A stretch of DNA of 64,000 nucleotides from Tieghemiomyces parasiticus (Eukaryota > Kickxellomycota > Dimargaritomycetes > Dimargaritales > Dimargaritaceae). Below the pieces are notes generated by a model, which was not told the DNA's origin, made no database searches, and was given only the letters and a program-made list of their open reading frames with translations. Both the position numbers and the translations under genes were made by a program. This document shows, in pieces, positions 10,701-20,162 of this stretch (positions within the stretch are counted from its first letter, which is position 1; every line of letters starts with the position of its first letter). The stretch lies in the NCBI GenBank assembly GCA_027575765.1, contig JANBPT010000018.1, positions 61,926 through 125,925 on the forward strand. Reading direction: 5' to 3'.

Positions 10701-13213
10701 TGCTTATAGTAGCCTGGGTTGACTTTGCGGGGACAAATGTCTAGGCGGGCGCGCACGGTCTGGCCTGGTTCGATCGGCAAGTGGGCGGCCGGGTAGCAAT
10801 AGAGGATCTTGGATCGCACTGCCAGGGACACCTGCAAGCGCACCATGGACACGTTGGTGATACTGAGCAGCTGGGATTTGAGGGTGCCCACATCAGTGTC
10901 GCCAAAATCTACGGTAGTGGGCGTGACACGGATCAGGGCGGTGCAGCTGCGAGCCATGCAGTGGACAACCTTGCGCCGGGCCGGTGTCTCCGGGCCTAGC
11001 GGGCCATATGCAAACACCACGAAGAACGACCGACGGGTAAAGCGGCCCGCGCGGAAGTCAGCGGCGGACCGGTCCCGTGGTGGGCGGTAGGCCACGTCCA
11101 CGGCCCGATGGGAGCCCGGGCGGACGGTCACCTCAGTTAGACGGCGCGCCGCAAGGGCCGCATCGGCCAGGGCGGCCGTATCGCGCGGGGTGGGGAAGGT
11201 ACCTGACAAGGACCGACGACGGTTGGTGGTGCTAACCTCGGCACGCGGGTGGACCAAGGCCCGCGCCACTAATCCCGTCTCAGAGGCAGTCGAGTCGTGA
11301 GTATCGGTCGGGTAGACTGGTAACGGGTCGGCCACGGGCGGCGCCGGCGGATGCCAAGCCGGTCGCCGGTGACCGGCTGAGGCAGCGGACACCTCGTCGG
11401 CCGAACTAGCAGCGTCGTTAGAATCCAACGAACTGTCAGGCCGGGAGTCGCCAGCTGGGGCGTGGTGGGTACTAGAAGTTAAGGAGCCAAAGGAATGGGT
11501 GGATCGGGACAGCGGGGTGGAGGGTGGATCCGGGCTCGCGAGTTCTTCGACGGGGCTCTCTGTATCGGCCTCGAGGTCGCTGCCGCCACTGCTGCTGCTG
11601 GAACCACCGGGCTGGCGGTGCGCACTGGGGCTGTCTAGGCTTTGCCCTTTGTCTACCGACCGGCCGGGGTCACAGGCCCGATTGGCCGCGGCCCGGTGGT
11701 CCGGTCGGCCTGTGACCTGCCGGGGGGTGGCAAGGGAGCCTGAATCAGATGCGGTGAGCGGGGCTTGGAAACGCTTCCGTCGGACCCCCTTCATCGGGGG
11801 TGGCCGCAGGAAGGCCAAGTCAGGACCACTGGTGACAAAGCGAACGCGGAGTGAATGGGCGCCTAGGTTGCGTAGAACCACCCGACGGGTGCACCACTGG
11901 CCGCCGTAGCAGTCGCCAAAGTCAAGGGTCCCCGCCGGGCCTTCCACCACCAGGGGCTCGTTGCGTGGCGCGTCTAGTACCACAGCTCGTAGCGGAAACT
12001 CTACCGTGTTGTCATCGTTGTGGCTGTTGGCCAATCTCACGGTGTAGGCGTATTCCCCCAGGCCCCGAGGGTGGAAGGTTAGCCGGATACGCGCAGCGCC
12101 GTAAGCGGGGACCACGGAAGGTACAGCTAGGGGCTGGTCCGCTGATGCATCGGTAAGGTGAAGGTCAGAGGTGAGTGCGGCCGGATCGTCCGCGATTGGG
12201 CCAGGCGGCACCTGGCTCGGCGCAAGGACCAAGGTGGGACCTGCTGTGGCGGCCGCATAGAGGTCCACATCCAGTCCTAGGGCAGCGATCTCGCGCGGTA
12301 ACGGGCTCGGGTGAGCGCCATACGTTCGTGCCACTGTCCACGTCCAATGCAGGGGCGCAGCAGATCGGTTCTCCACGACCACCTCCCTCGCATAGGTATC
12401 GCCGGCCAGGCAGTTATCCAAATGAACGCCGGCAGCGGCGGCGTCGCAGCGCAGCACCGAGCGACCGACACGAGCCTGAAATGGTATAGTGGTCGCATCA
12501 GCGGCGGGCACGTCCGGCTGCGTATCAGCTTCGAGGGTATCGAGCACATCGGAGTTTTCGGACCACGGTACACTGTCCCCGACGTAAGCGTGGAAGAAGA
12601 TGGTGCCACGCAGTTCACGCAGCGGATTGACGGACGTTGAAGCGGCTGGTGACCCTCGTGCATTCGGCGTAACCTGTCGCGCCGTCGTCCCTTCTTCTCC
12701 TACGTCATCATCCGCATTGTCGTCCGATGTGGGCAACTCCGAACGGCTCTCGGTCATCTCCCCCGCATCCGACCCATAGTCGCTGGCGTTGGATGAATTT
12801 AGTGGCCGTCGGCGGCCGGGACCATGATCAACCCGGCCTTTCCTACGGGTCGCGTGCCGGGGCTCCGCGGGTCGAAAAAGAAGGATTAGCGGTCGGGACT
12901 CGGCGGGCTGAAGCTGTACCTGGTCGATGGGATCGATCTGGTTAAGGAGCTCGTTATACGCGGCCGGAGTGGCTGCGGCCCCGTCCTCCAGGTTGGCGTT
13001 AGCCGTTTGGAAGGTGACTTGAACCCCAAGGTTTGAACGCATATACACCCGGAGGGCCTGGTTGCTCTTGTTGATGATGGTGAATGGGACCAGAGTGTGG
13101 CGTCCGTCGAAATAGACCGGGTCGAGCTGGACTGGGCGGGGCAGGCCTACGATCCGGAACAGTCCCCGAGGGGAATCGGTGGCGATTCCGGGGCCTGAGT
13201 TGCTTGGCGCCAT
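4751..13213 (-). CDS. Giant (2820 aa) protein with repeated ASH/HYDIN-like Ig-fold domains
   Basis: An intronless 8.46-kb reading frame. The first ATG (13211-13213, reverse) gives 2820 residues; the frame stays open 92 codons further upstream but without an ATG. Several segments carry the signature of ASPM-SPD2-Hydin (ASH)/PapD-like beta-sandwich repeats: a short strand, then xxFGxxxxG, then a strand ending in N and a proline/charged turn. Examples, in residues from the ATG: TLDFGDCYGG (about 430), TVDFGDTDVGTLKS with ITNVS (about 768), INFGVV with PLRNPGPAPL (about 1262), LDLGACYID (about 1868), RVDFGTVTDLG with RLTNG (about 2043), and a last domain with SVVITNLSAADPL (about 2710). Acidic/Ser-rich linkers separate them (about 130-200, 480-670), and a charged coiled coil lies at about 1499-1544. 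No signal peptide or membrane segment is evident. Such folds usually act as scaffolds in cilia, centrosomes or secretion; the job here is unknown. Domain-level confidence is good, function is not. Confidence 0.85.
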   Translation of the reverse strand: MAPSNSGPGIATDSPRGLFRIVGLPRPVQLDPVYFDGRHTLVPFTIINKSNQALRVYMRSNLGVQVTFQTANANLEDGAAATPAAYNELLNQIDPIDQVQLQPAESRPLILLFRPAEPRHATRRKGRVDHGPGRRRPLNSSNASDYGSDAGEMTESRSELPTSDDNADDDVGEEGTTARQVTPNARGSPAASTSVNPLRELRGTIFFHAYVGDSVPWSENSDVLDTLEADTQPDVPAADATTIPFQARVGRSVLRCDAAAAGVHLDNCLAGDTYAREVVVENRSAAPLHWTWTVARTYGAHPSPLPREIAALGLDVDLYAAATAGPTLVLAPSQVPPGPIADDPAALTSDLHLTDASADQPLAVPSVVPAYGAARIRLTFHPRGLGEYAYTVRLANSHNDDNTVEFPLRAVVLDAPRNEPLVVEGPAGTLDFGDCYGGQWCTRRVVLRNLGAHSLRVRFVTSGPDLAFLRPPPMKGVRRKRFQAPLTASDSGSLATPRQVTGRPDHRAAANRACDPGRSVDKGQSLDSPSAHRQPGGSSSSSGGSDLEADTESPVEELASPDPPSTPLSRSTHSFGSLTSSTHHAPAGDSRPDSSLDSNDAASSADEVSAASAGHRRPAWHPPAPPVADPLPVYPTDTHDSTASETGLVARALVHPRAEVSTTNRRRSLSGTFPTPRDTAALADAALAARRLTEVTVRPGSHRAVDVAYRPPRDRSAADFRAGRFTRRSFFVVFAYGPLGPETPARRKVVHCMARSCTALIRVTPTTVDFGDTDVGTLKSQLLSITNVSMVRLQVSLAVRSKILYCYPAAHLPIEPGQTVRARLDICPRKVNPGYYKQVTVLNLANRADDQVVEVRSNHVDHGRVTFHALFYRLYTPSGQNLLEFGATPHHGLGFRVLMVENISAAPLRLEIGAVPGARLQAMRFRIPDGFDLAAAQRELAALIPCNLFLRSGSGVADDHLPAVTTDASERPDNGAVLAPSLPNPVPTAQADPSPVASAAADRPWARVTRPTTARDRVHAYLDLAQPTATGGRDAAARRLTGAKRHLILVKPLTRPGRPRTEPAPPPPPPTSVVAPVEHPVIPDTSAQRLGVNDARVFEWFQNQLSATLPASATRDAEYQFVKHQAEVRGRLETLVRRGLLAPAGVITIRPRSKLNLAILLQPGEGAHGDGESPTPGEPHGDRVPAPPTPALPTAADPGSTRHSVPFDGKLAFRLLDFDRLLDRPQFAALLASDPASLPPRELLVRASVFRPRLELGQRRINFGVVTKDEPRTYRIPLRNPGPAPLLYALKKSGSVASGCIHIQPGQRYGVVRGYDERELGFTFTPTLAGAYLERLWVEAVQDPSCSQEFWIKATVRKPGTFEVRPLGPQVVLEGVAAGAVAAWETVHGDRTTPARLVPPLALGPCLLGRACPAVGRFTLHNTTGKRRAFVIYLDHEVRPDAPVRFRVTYHVPRAQADPSRAPRRRLSNGATAGKPDKQAKKGDKEADDDDGTEEATPRAVEEKIEQLEQKLKIAKRKERAAKVTKVEGQLVDLRTKLAALQLAGPGSKSTGADDGSHPAAPTPSQDRLTRLLQGEPGADRAVSQATVTPHPTATDTPAALAAGGNDDAVAPGLFTLEANARKYPDQCKLTLAPYATATVEFALAVVRDAGFEEGPSPPVPVCGRLLIHEHRNVDERQSVGFAATLCYSRRQFLRQLPTDVPIPADMTTPSHEVPPHDQPTVPEASAPLNLFTVAAKCSVLTCEVGKTVRLAFTAQGSQPSTAGLAVPLPVPYHAYLAQDGAADPHADLTAHPSTVTVVDGDRLGTVSPAALAHDALTIRPAIPGILRPVLVIRNLRTGTVVSLPFTVYVYDPAGLAFPSLAVAPLALDLGACYIDVSRRLARAVPLTVRNDLPFPVRVACRSNLAHQVALLQTSADDGPVAEAFVTSAGATVTVWAAVLITEGMRQHATHTRSSDADATSPAAPWDTPLAATPQGPPVQCRDLVGGLQFHVSAVSDLGSEGTPIAQFVPAQSSAADGPSLFTHIVKFQAQVGESNLDVHPRRVDFGTVTDLGTVVHGRLRLTNGTVGLPAEYRIEVPLGADLVVTQPSGVVDSTPGAEAEVAFRVHCRAYGFFVIPLEVVNVRNRRQRLHVSVQYFVDGGLLRLLIPSEAAPAVRVAATADAPTPSLLPAPLALTWESVCVTAEAVDHQALMPHDGTDSFPAGGSAGAYVLHPVEPSPLLPRDLAQNRPTWRTLVVRNAGPTPLQLYPLANTRLRVTWSVAFQSADRAPRTPAALSPGATTREFFNDDDAPEGLAAAADGTFPPYALPDWKPCGPSTTLAPYHAARLFVRRPEPWPLGLMEVASLAAGHVIRATSQLVLFSPRAGCTLSVVPVAVPYGQSAGAVSPTTVDLPALGYRSAWRPVSFHFEVSNRTNVPLAYLVDCPPGFQVTNVATPIEELPRRGGDDDEVGMNPQPTGVLTGRDAALGQRHHVTLTVHPDQLPDRTPGPRSWTLPVRNLVNPADRLSIRVTAVLTALEVVVEHVQDGAAVLPALPYPALPDGRASDTWFTVRSTADRDLTCAVGTAVTAPLAPYFEVELLSRFSNSPLNGSVLLRPFGTAEIRVRARPRPGHRPPVALAADLAERRDGTALGHIWVRTALEDGEGASEVPGVVGEDARPVCSPATDVAVDDNGNPENTVGQPLAHRIALRAHLTEQPIFKLSTAQLRFVYDPLGPGDATPQSVVITNLSAADPLHFKIYVERPRAFRNARPLRFVDFNPEADNVVPPGGFYRLRLTLALTDAGGYPAQVTLHVEDQRSVTGLRRAVVIHMTERSDRQESS

Positions 13214-16200
13214 GAGCTGGACGGGGCGGTGGGGGGCGGAGTGGGGGTACTGTAAGGTGGGACGATGTCGCTGGGCCAATGAGTTGAGGTTATCCTGTTG
13301 TCTAACGGTTTTGTGTGGGTGAAAATGATTGTCGAAAGTTGAATTTGGGAGGTAGGTATATGCAAAATTATTAGGGTGCGATGCAGATAGTAGAGACGAG
13401 CTGTTGCTGGCGATGAGTGTATGGGATAGAGAGCCAACCTCGGAAACTAAGGTCCAGGAATGGCTACGACAAGAGCGATGGATTCCCAAAGGGACACCAC
13501 TAACGAAAGAGCGCTAAGGTTGATTTGGACGGGACTGGTGGAGAGTTTAAGCATACGCCACCAGGACGGCCGTTGCACGGCATTGGGTTCGACGTTGGAG
13601 ACACGCCGCAGCCCGGGCTGTACGGAGGTGTGATTTTGGGCGAAGGTAACCTGGATCCGGTTATTGTAAAAATAGTTATCCGAATTGCGGGATGGGCGGA
13701 TGGATGGTGGGTATGTGGAGTAATGGATATTGGCGGGACGGTCGTGAGCGAGCACAGGAGAGTGAGAAGGGAAAAAAAAAGCCAGTCACTACATACCGGC
13801 GAAAATCGACCAGTGCATACTGGGACAAACCCCGCTGGTGCGCTACGCCGTGCCCACTCCGCAGTGCCCAGGGAGCTCTGGCCCGGGAAAAGTTGGGCTT
13901 GCATAACATCGGCCAACATTTGCGAGGAAGTTGGCTGTTGCCCCTCCGCCACATGGCCTGGCACGCATCGTGGTCGGGTCTGACAGGGTAAATAGGTATA
14001 AATCCAATGTCGCTGAGGTGATCTTGGGGGAGCTGACTACCATGAGTGACCACGTCAGAGGGGCAGAGTGGTCCCCAACCACTCTCGAGTTCCCTAAAAT
14101 GATGCACCTGGCCCCTCCCCAGTCCGCGTACCACCCCAAGACCGGTAAAATGCTTCGCCCCTTGCCTCAACAGTGGTGGATGTAGGATATGACTGGTGAG
14201 CGGCAGGCCTCATCATGCGTCGGTCCGCCTGCACCGTTCAAGTTGGAAAAGGCGCGGTCGGATCAACTAATTTCACAATAACGGCCGTGTAATTCCGACG
14301 CTTTCCGGGGCCCAACAAGTCCACCGGCGCCTATGAAGGAGACGCTGTTATAGAGCACAGCACAAGTCCCTAGGCGCCGAAACTAACTTGCCACAGTAAT
14401 CGGCGACATGGCAACGGTAGCCCGGGACGTCTGGAAAAGAAAGACACCGTACGCATACGGCAGGACGAATACGAGTCCTGGCGTTTCCACCCCTAAAGGG
14501 TGGGCAGGCTCAAGGGAAGGGCACATGCTACTGATGTCAGCGTGGTTCGGGACGAACCGTATCGCACCCGCCCATCGATTGGTCCAGATAACCCACCTGC
14601 TCACCGATACCATCCATTCCCCAGCGCACCTATCGCCACTCACCAATAGTAATCCGGTTGAGGCCGAATAGAGCTACTGCACCAGCCACTCGCCTTGGTG
14701 GGAATCAAGGGGGGGGCGAATATCGCGGGTGGGAAGGATTGTCGTAATAAAGTTTTAAAGAGAGGATAAGCGAGCACATTCGGGCCATAAATTGGGCGGG
14801 GCCTATTTCGGATATGTTGGTTTTATGGAGGCTGGGACCCTATTTTCTGTATGGTTTCCCGAGTGCCCTCGTCGCTTGTACTAAAGTGAGGCTGTCGTTG
14901 CACCATCTCCGAAGCGAAGTCAGCGAGCGGCTTGGGTTTCCTGTAGCAATGAGATACAACCACCGCCCGTTAATTCGGTGCGGACGTGGGCGACCATCCA
15001 CGCTGCTATCAAGCCTAAATTAGCCTTAAGGTATGAGTGCGAATGAGGATAGGCGCTGTTAACATTGTTTTCGGACACTGCTGCTCGGCTGGACTTTGCC
15101 CGAACTGTGCCAGGTGGGACGGGTCTACTTGCCCCGCACTGGTGAATTGAGTGTGACACTGACTTGGTGGGACGGGGTATAAAAATAGGTGTTCCAGCTA
15201 GTGGTTATTGTTTAAGGGGCGAAGCGGCGAAAGGGGTCGGGAGGAGTGGAGACACTCGAGTCATTTTGGCCGGCAGCAATCCGTTGCAGTCCGAAGCCTG
15301 CGCCACGTAGCGGCATGCTCACGCCCGTACCTTCGGTTACTTCTGAGCCCACGTAAACTGACCCCGTATCCTCTGTATGCCACCGCTGCAGCCGGCACAC
15401 ACCGGCTGACGCCAAGTGCGTTGTAGTCTAGAACGTGAAGGATCCCCCTGGTTACCTGAATGTCTGTTCCCGTTCTTGGATGCTCTCCCCTGGTTCCCCT
15501 TCCCTTCCAGGACGGGACTTTGCGTGGCGGACGGTGTGAATGCATATTCTGACGAGCCTACACTGGGGCGGGCCAAATCGGGCCCGGTGCTTATCTCACC
15601 ATCTATCAGCCTCTCCTTTCTACCGGCCATGCTCTATGCTAATATATCCCCAAACCAGCAGGCCCCACGGCACGCTACACCCCCATGGCCTGTCCGCTAC
15701 TTTAAGAAACCTTATCGTCTCTTCCTCCATGCGCCAGCCCCTCACTGGGTCCATGTACAGGTGGGGTTCTATGCAACGCAGAGGTCTTCGTACGGCAGTC
15801 AGGCCTGCCAGGTGAAATGCTGCCCACGTCCCGCCCTGTCTAAATGTCCTTATTGTTCGCCCGTAGCCTCCGGTACGCTCACCTCAACCCCTCCTACCGC
15901 TGGCCTTTCTCCGCACCCTTTTTTCACGGCGAAGGACCAGGCTCTATTGCGCCGCTTATCAGCTCAGCTCATCGCTTCCATCATTTCCTTCTATGCCCCC
16001 CACCAACGCACTCGAAGTGACCAGCCCAGTCTTCCTTTGTTGATGGCTCGAGGGCTCTCACCGCGTCCCCTTGCAGAGGCCCGCGGCCCTTCCTATTCTA
16101 TCCAGCGACTCACCCTCTTGTCCGTGTTGTCTCGTATTGTTGGGGGGGAGGAGGCGCGAGGCCATTCACCACCATTGACTATCCTCTCCTCCCATCTCCC

Positions 16201-17633
16201 ATGTCCACCCGCCCCTATCAGTGCCCATCATCTTATCCGACTCGTGCTATCGTGTGGATATGGGTGGAAAGAAAGAGGGGTGGTCTTATAGGCGGGCCAA
16301 TAGGAGCTCCATATACCGGCCCAGTAGTCATACTTTGAGCCGCTCCCATCGTATATATAAACCCTGAGCTGCTCAGGCCTCCTCCCACCCTGCCCCAGTG
16401 GACCCTTCCCTACTTCCTAGTCGTCCGCCACACACCCTTAGCCCCCCCCGCCATCCAGCCGGAATCGCCCGTGATTGACCCTGACAGCCTCTCTCCACTT
16501 GTACACCTGTCTACTACCACTACGCTGACACCTTCGGGCCTACCCTTTCGCCACCCAACGGTACCTTCCCCATCCTTCCCCGCGTTTTCGAAAGCCCCCC
16601 TCCTCCGTATTTATATCACCCCACTCTACTTGCCTTTGGTTTAGTTTTTGTATGCTGCTATTTCCCTTGAATCGACTGCGCATCAGTCACTTGGATCTCT
16701 AGCCTCATAGTCCCCCCATATCTAGGCCACACGCCTACTTGCCGTTATCGTCAACCATACCACGCTTGGCCCGTTTAGACCGACCTTTTCCATCCCACTT
16801 CCTTTCGTAGCCTTACCCCCGTCTTCTACTCTCCACTTTCGTATCCAATGGATAACAGCGCGAACCTCCGTCCTAGGTAGTAATTACCCCCTCCCCACTT
16901 TTTCACCTCGTCACAACCCGGTGGGCTTATCAACGTTATCAAATCATCAATGTAGGTAGTACCCGACTCCACTAGTTCCCACGCCGGGGCAGTCCGTCCC
17001 GTTTTTTTACCGGCAACAATGTCAGCTTTACCTCATGGAGCCTGCATAAACTGTTGGGTGAGGTGCCGACATTCCTTTGTTGGGTGGCCTGTTGCAAGTG
17101 ACTTACCAACTTGGCCTTCTATCTCTGCTCTCAAACATCCCATTATCCCGCTTCACAGTCCGTAGGCACAATATTACATCGTACTGCGCCACGTCCGCCC
17201 CGCCTTGTGATAGCCACGCCCGACATTCAACCCGCATTCTCTTCCTTGCCGCACTACCTCCCCCCTTTCACGCCACGCGACCCGCCCGACTCTCATTACG
17301 CCGGGTCCCTTCACACCTGCTTGCTCCTTACTTCATACCCAGTCTAACTTAGTACCACGTAGTTGCACTCTACCTCATTTCCCGTTTTCTGTACTCTATT
17401 TATCTTTCCCACCTCTCTGTCTTACTATTTTCAACTGACTCATAGTTTGGTATCCGTACTTTCTCGTCAGTCCCAGTAACGCTATAGTCACCGTTCTTTC
17501 GCCCTCATTTCCTGACCCCCCCTTCTGAGCCACCAACCCGGTCACCCTATTTCTATTACGGACTCAGTGCACATTGCCTCTTGTAGCCGGCCATTCCCCC
17601 TTTTTTTCCCCTCTTGACGCTAGCCCTTCTACC
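13214..17633. other. 4.4-kb divergent intergenic region
   Basis: This region lies between the starts of two divergently transcribed genes. The left part (13214-15200) is of mixed composition with no convincing gene. TATA-like boxes on the + strand occur at 15178-15185 (TATAAAAA) and 16352-16360 (TATATATAA). From about 15600 to the kinase ATG the + strand is strongly pyrimidine-rich, which generates long open frames without coding character. It probably holds the promoters of both genes and possibly a long kinase leader. Confidence 0.5.
16352..16360 (+). promoter_or_regulatory. TATA-like box upstream of the Cdc7-like kinase
   Basis: TATATATAA in the coding orientation, followed by a roughly 1.27-kb pyrimidine-rich stretch up to the kinase ATG. 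It is a candidate core promoter, but the distance means either a long or spliced leader or an unrelated transcript. Confidence 0.25.
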
Positions 17634-19220
17634 ATGCAGCGTTCTGTAAGTATATCCATGCCCACCCGCGATACTGCGCGCCCTGACGCCGCCGGGTGCG
17701 GGGGCTGCCTTACTGAGTCAAGCGCTGAACCACCAGAAGCTATACCCCACCCGCGGCGAGTGCGCCGCCGCCTGTCCATCGCCAGCCGCGAACAGAACTG
17801 CGTCTGGAAACACCTGTACGGCGCCATTATGGCATCGGCCAACGAGGCCCAGCGCGGCCGTGAGGAGGACCTGTATAAGTACCGTGCCATCTCCCACATT
17901 TCGGGCAAGGACTACGCCCAGCTTGCCCGTTCCAACCTCAGCCGCCCCCGCCACACCTCCGACAGTAGTACAGACGAGCTCAGCCACTGGAGCGGCGAAG
18001 AAGGCTTCGACACCACTGACCAGGCCTCCGCTGCCGGGGACATGAGCGACGCCACCACTGCCGCCGGAAACGAGGAGGACGAGGATGAGGACGTGTATAT
18101 GGCCCCCTGTGAGCACCATCCGGCCAAGCGGTACCGCCGCTACCTTATCAACGACCGTATGCCCAAGATCTCTACCGAGCTTTCCAAGGTCGAGTTTGGT
18201 ATCCGCTCGCAGGATTTCACCCCACTGGCATTCAAGACGGTCCCAGACCGCATGCTTGGCGACCGCGAGTACCACATCCTCGACCAGCTCAAGGCCCTCC
18301 CGCACGTGTTACACCTGGTCGATTCTTTCGTGGACGACTCGGGGCGTCGCGTGCTAGTGCTGCCCGTGGTCAAAAAGATGCAGGTGTTCCACCGCGACCT
18401 GCAGGACATTCAGCGTATCCTACGTCAGCTTGTTGTGGCTCTGGCTGGCGTGCATCACCAGCACATTACACACCTAGACGTTAATCCGGCCAACATCATG
18501 TCGGACGGCGATGACAACCTGGTCCTGATTGACTTTGGTCTGGCTTCCGAGTGTGGGCCGGGCCACGCTCTCCCGGCCTGCGGTACGCCGGGCTTCGTGG
18601 CCCCAGAGGTGTTATCTGGAGAGGCCAGCGACCCGCGTGCCGACATGTATAGCCTGGGGATCGTCATGGGTATGATGCTGGAGGACTACTTCCCCACCGT
18701 CGACCTGCAGTACCTCGGCGGGTCCATGGTGCGCGCGTCCACCACCGACGAGATCGTGGCCCAGCTGGACGACATTTTGGCCCTCCGCCCTGAACGCCAG
18801 GCCGGCAGTTACTACTCACCCTCGGGGCTTACTCCGTGGGACTATACCTCGTCCACGCTCAGTACGGGTCAGTCTGTATCGACCCTGTCTCTCAGCAGTG
18901 ACACAGGTAGCGTCTGCAGCAGCAACGGCGGATGTGGCGGCTCCGGTCGCCATGTGCCCACTGTGATTTATGACGCTGCCGATTTACTCCGGTCCCTCCT
19001 ACTCGCGGACCCATCCCAGCGACCTGACAGCGAGGCGGCCCTTCAGCATCCATTCCTGACAGCCCCGCCCGCGGACTTTGTTGGCACAGACTACGAGACG
19101 TTCAGCAAACGCTGGGGTTCGTACTTTGCCGACCAGCTGCGCGCACGCACTCCGCCCACCGAGCCCTATGACGCCTATCTCGGCAACGAATATCTGGATA
19201 ATTACGTCATTTACTACTAA
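17634..19220 (+). CDS. Divergent Cdc7-like protein kinase
   Basis: A 528-residue intronless protein from ATG 17634 (context ACCATGC); the frame is open upstream without an ATG. Residues 1-180 are low complexity, including an acidic EEDEDED run. The kinase domain spans about 185-475: LAFKTV with the ATP-binding Lys (about 201), REYHIL with the helix-C Glu (212), VLPV hinge, HLDVNPANIM catalytic loop (Asp 282, Asn 287), DFG (300-302), CGTPGFVAPEVL with APE (323-325), ADMYSLGIVM. After DYFPTVDL comes a roughly 85-residue Ser/Thr/Gly-rich insert, then DLLRSLLLADPSQRPDSEAALQHPFL. The inserted segment before the C-lobe end and the APE region resemble Cdc7, the DDK kinase that fires replication origins. 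Oddities: no clear glycine-rich loop, HRD is HLD, and the Lys of DxKxxN is Asn. It could be a paralogue with altered or lost activity rather than Cdc7 itself. Confidence 0.8.
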   Translation: MQRSVSISMPTRDTARPDAAGCGGCLTESSAEPPEAIPHPRRVRRRLSIASREQNCVWKHLYGAIMASANEAQRGREEDLYKYRAISHISGKDYAQLARSNLSRPRHTSDSSTDELSHWSGEEGFDTTDQASAAGDMSDATTAAGNEEDEDEDVYMAPCEHHPAKRYRRYLINDRMPKISTELSKVEFGIRSQDFTPLAFKTVPDRMLGDREYHILDQLKALPHVLHLVDSFVDDSGRRVLVLPVVKKMQVFHRDLQDIQRILRQLVVALAGVHHQHITHLDVNPANIMSDGDDNLVLIDFGLASECGPGHALPACGTPGFVAPEVLSGEASDPRADMYSLGIVMGMMLEDYFPTVDLQYLGGSMVRASTTDEIVAQLDDILALRPERQAGSYYSPSGLTPWDYTSSTLSTGQSVSTLSLSSDTGSVCSSNGGCGGSGRHVPTVIYDAADLLRSLLLADPSQRPDSEAALQHPFLTAPPADFVGTDYETFSKRWGSYFADQLRARTPPTEPYDAYLGNEYLDNYVIYY

Positions 19221-20162
19221 GGGCCCCCCTCGGGGGTGGAGTTTTCTCGAGGGTGGTGGAGAAGGCTGCTTCCAGGCACACTCCCGGGGTGATGTACGCC
19301 TAAGCAAACCAGCCGCTACACCTCTGGGCCTTCCCCCTCTGCCGTTCCTAAAAGATGCCATCTATGGGGTAAAATAGGTGTACCCTGTACGTATGTGTCC
19401 CACTCGTCCACATGCTGTCAGCCGGTCGGATTTGCATTATTTACCGCACGGCATCATCGGCAGGTTCACCGACCTAAGCGGCTCTAATCGACATACACTG
19501 ACCTCCCCCTCCCCGTCTGCCTTGAAATAACAGGCCTTACAACCTTTTTATTACTTATCCTCCTGTACTGTACATTTACCTCACTATAAACCATAATATG
19601 TCACTACCTTCTAGAGGTAGTCCGTATTTCCGTTCTGTGTTCCCCCTTTCCGTGGGTGGTAGTTGGCGTTTTGTGATATTTAATGCCTTGCGGAGTGGCA
19701 AGGTACAGTTCAACCTTGACCCTATTATCAGGGGAAAATACAGTCGTTATTGGTATAGACACTCTGCAATCTTGGGGGCATTAAGCAAGCCACGTCTTGC
19801 GACTAGAGATAATTCTGCCTTCATATGTTGTCGTCATTTAGCTACAATATACTTGACACTACGGCATGGAATGGGAGGAAGTCCTGGCCGGTTACATGTC
19901 AGTCGGAGGAAGGGTCAAGCCAAGGGGGACAGCTGACCGGCCGTGGAGGGCGCCCATTTATGTGTCGACAAGCCACATTAGTGGCTTAGGGCGGCCTAAA
20001 TCGGCTTACGCGCACACACAAACCCTTACACACAGTGGGGGAGACACAGCCAGCAAAAATAAAATAAAATGATGGTAATACACAGTACTGAACAGTTATG
20101 GGGCACGGGACCAAATCAGCCAGGCATAAAACTAAAAGTAAGGGAGGGGAGAGGGTCGCTAG
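19221..20162. other. Convergent intergenic region after the kinase
   Basis: This 942-bp stretch separates two gene 3' ends. A GC hairpin (CCCCC at 19224-19228 with GGGGG at 19232-19236) followed by TTTT sits directly after the kinase stop. AATAAAATAAAA at about 20059-20070 offers polyadenylation-type hexamers on the + strand. I see no gene. Confidence 0.5.

Noticed and set aside
13214..13489. An extra 92-codon N-terminus for the giant protein
   Set aside because: The frame is open but has no ATG; the first ATG at 13213 precedes the start of the domain-like sequence and has a reasonable context.
15416..16291. A 291-codon open frame on the + strand
   Set aside because: It lacks an early ATG (first at 15629), is rich in Pro/Ser/Leu exactly as expected from pyrimidine-rich DNA, has no recognisable domain, and its composition differs from all real genes here.
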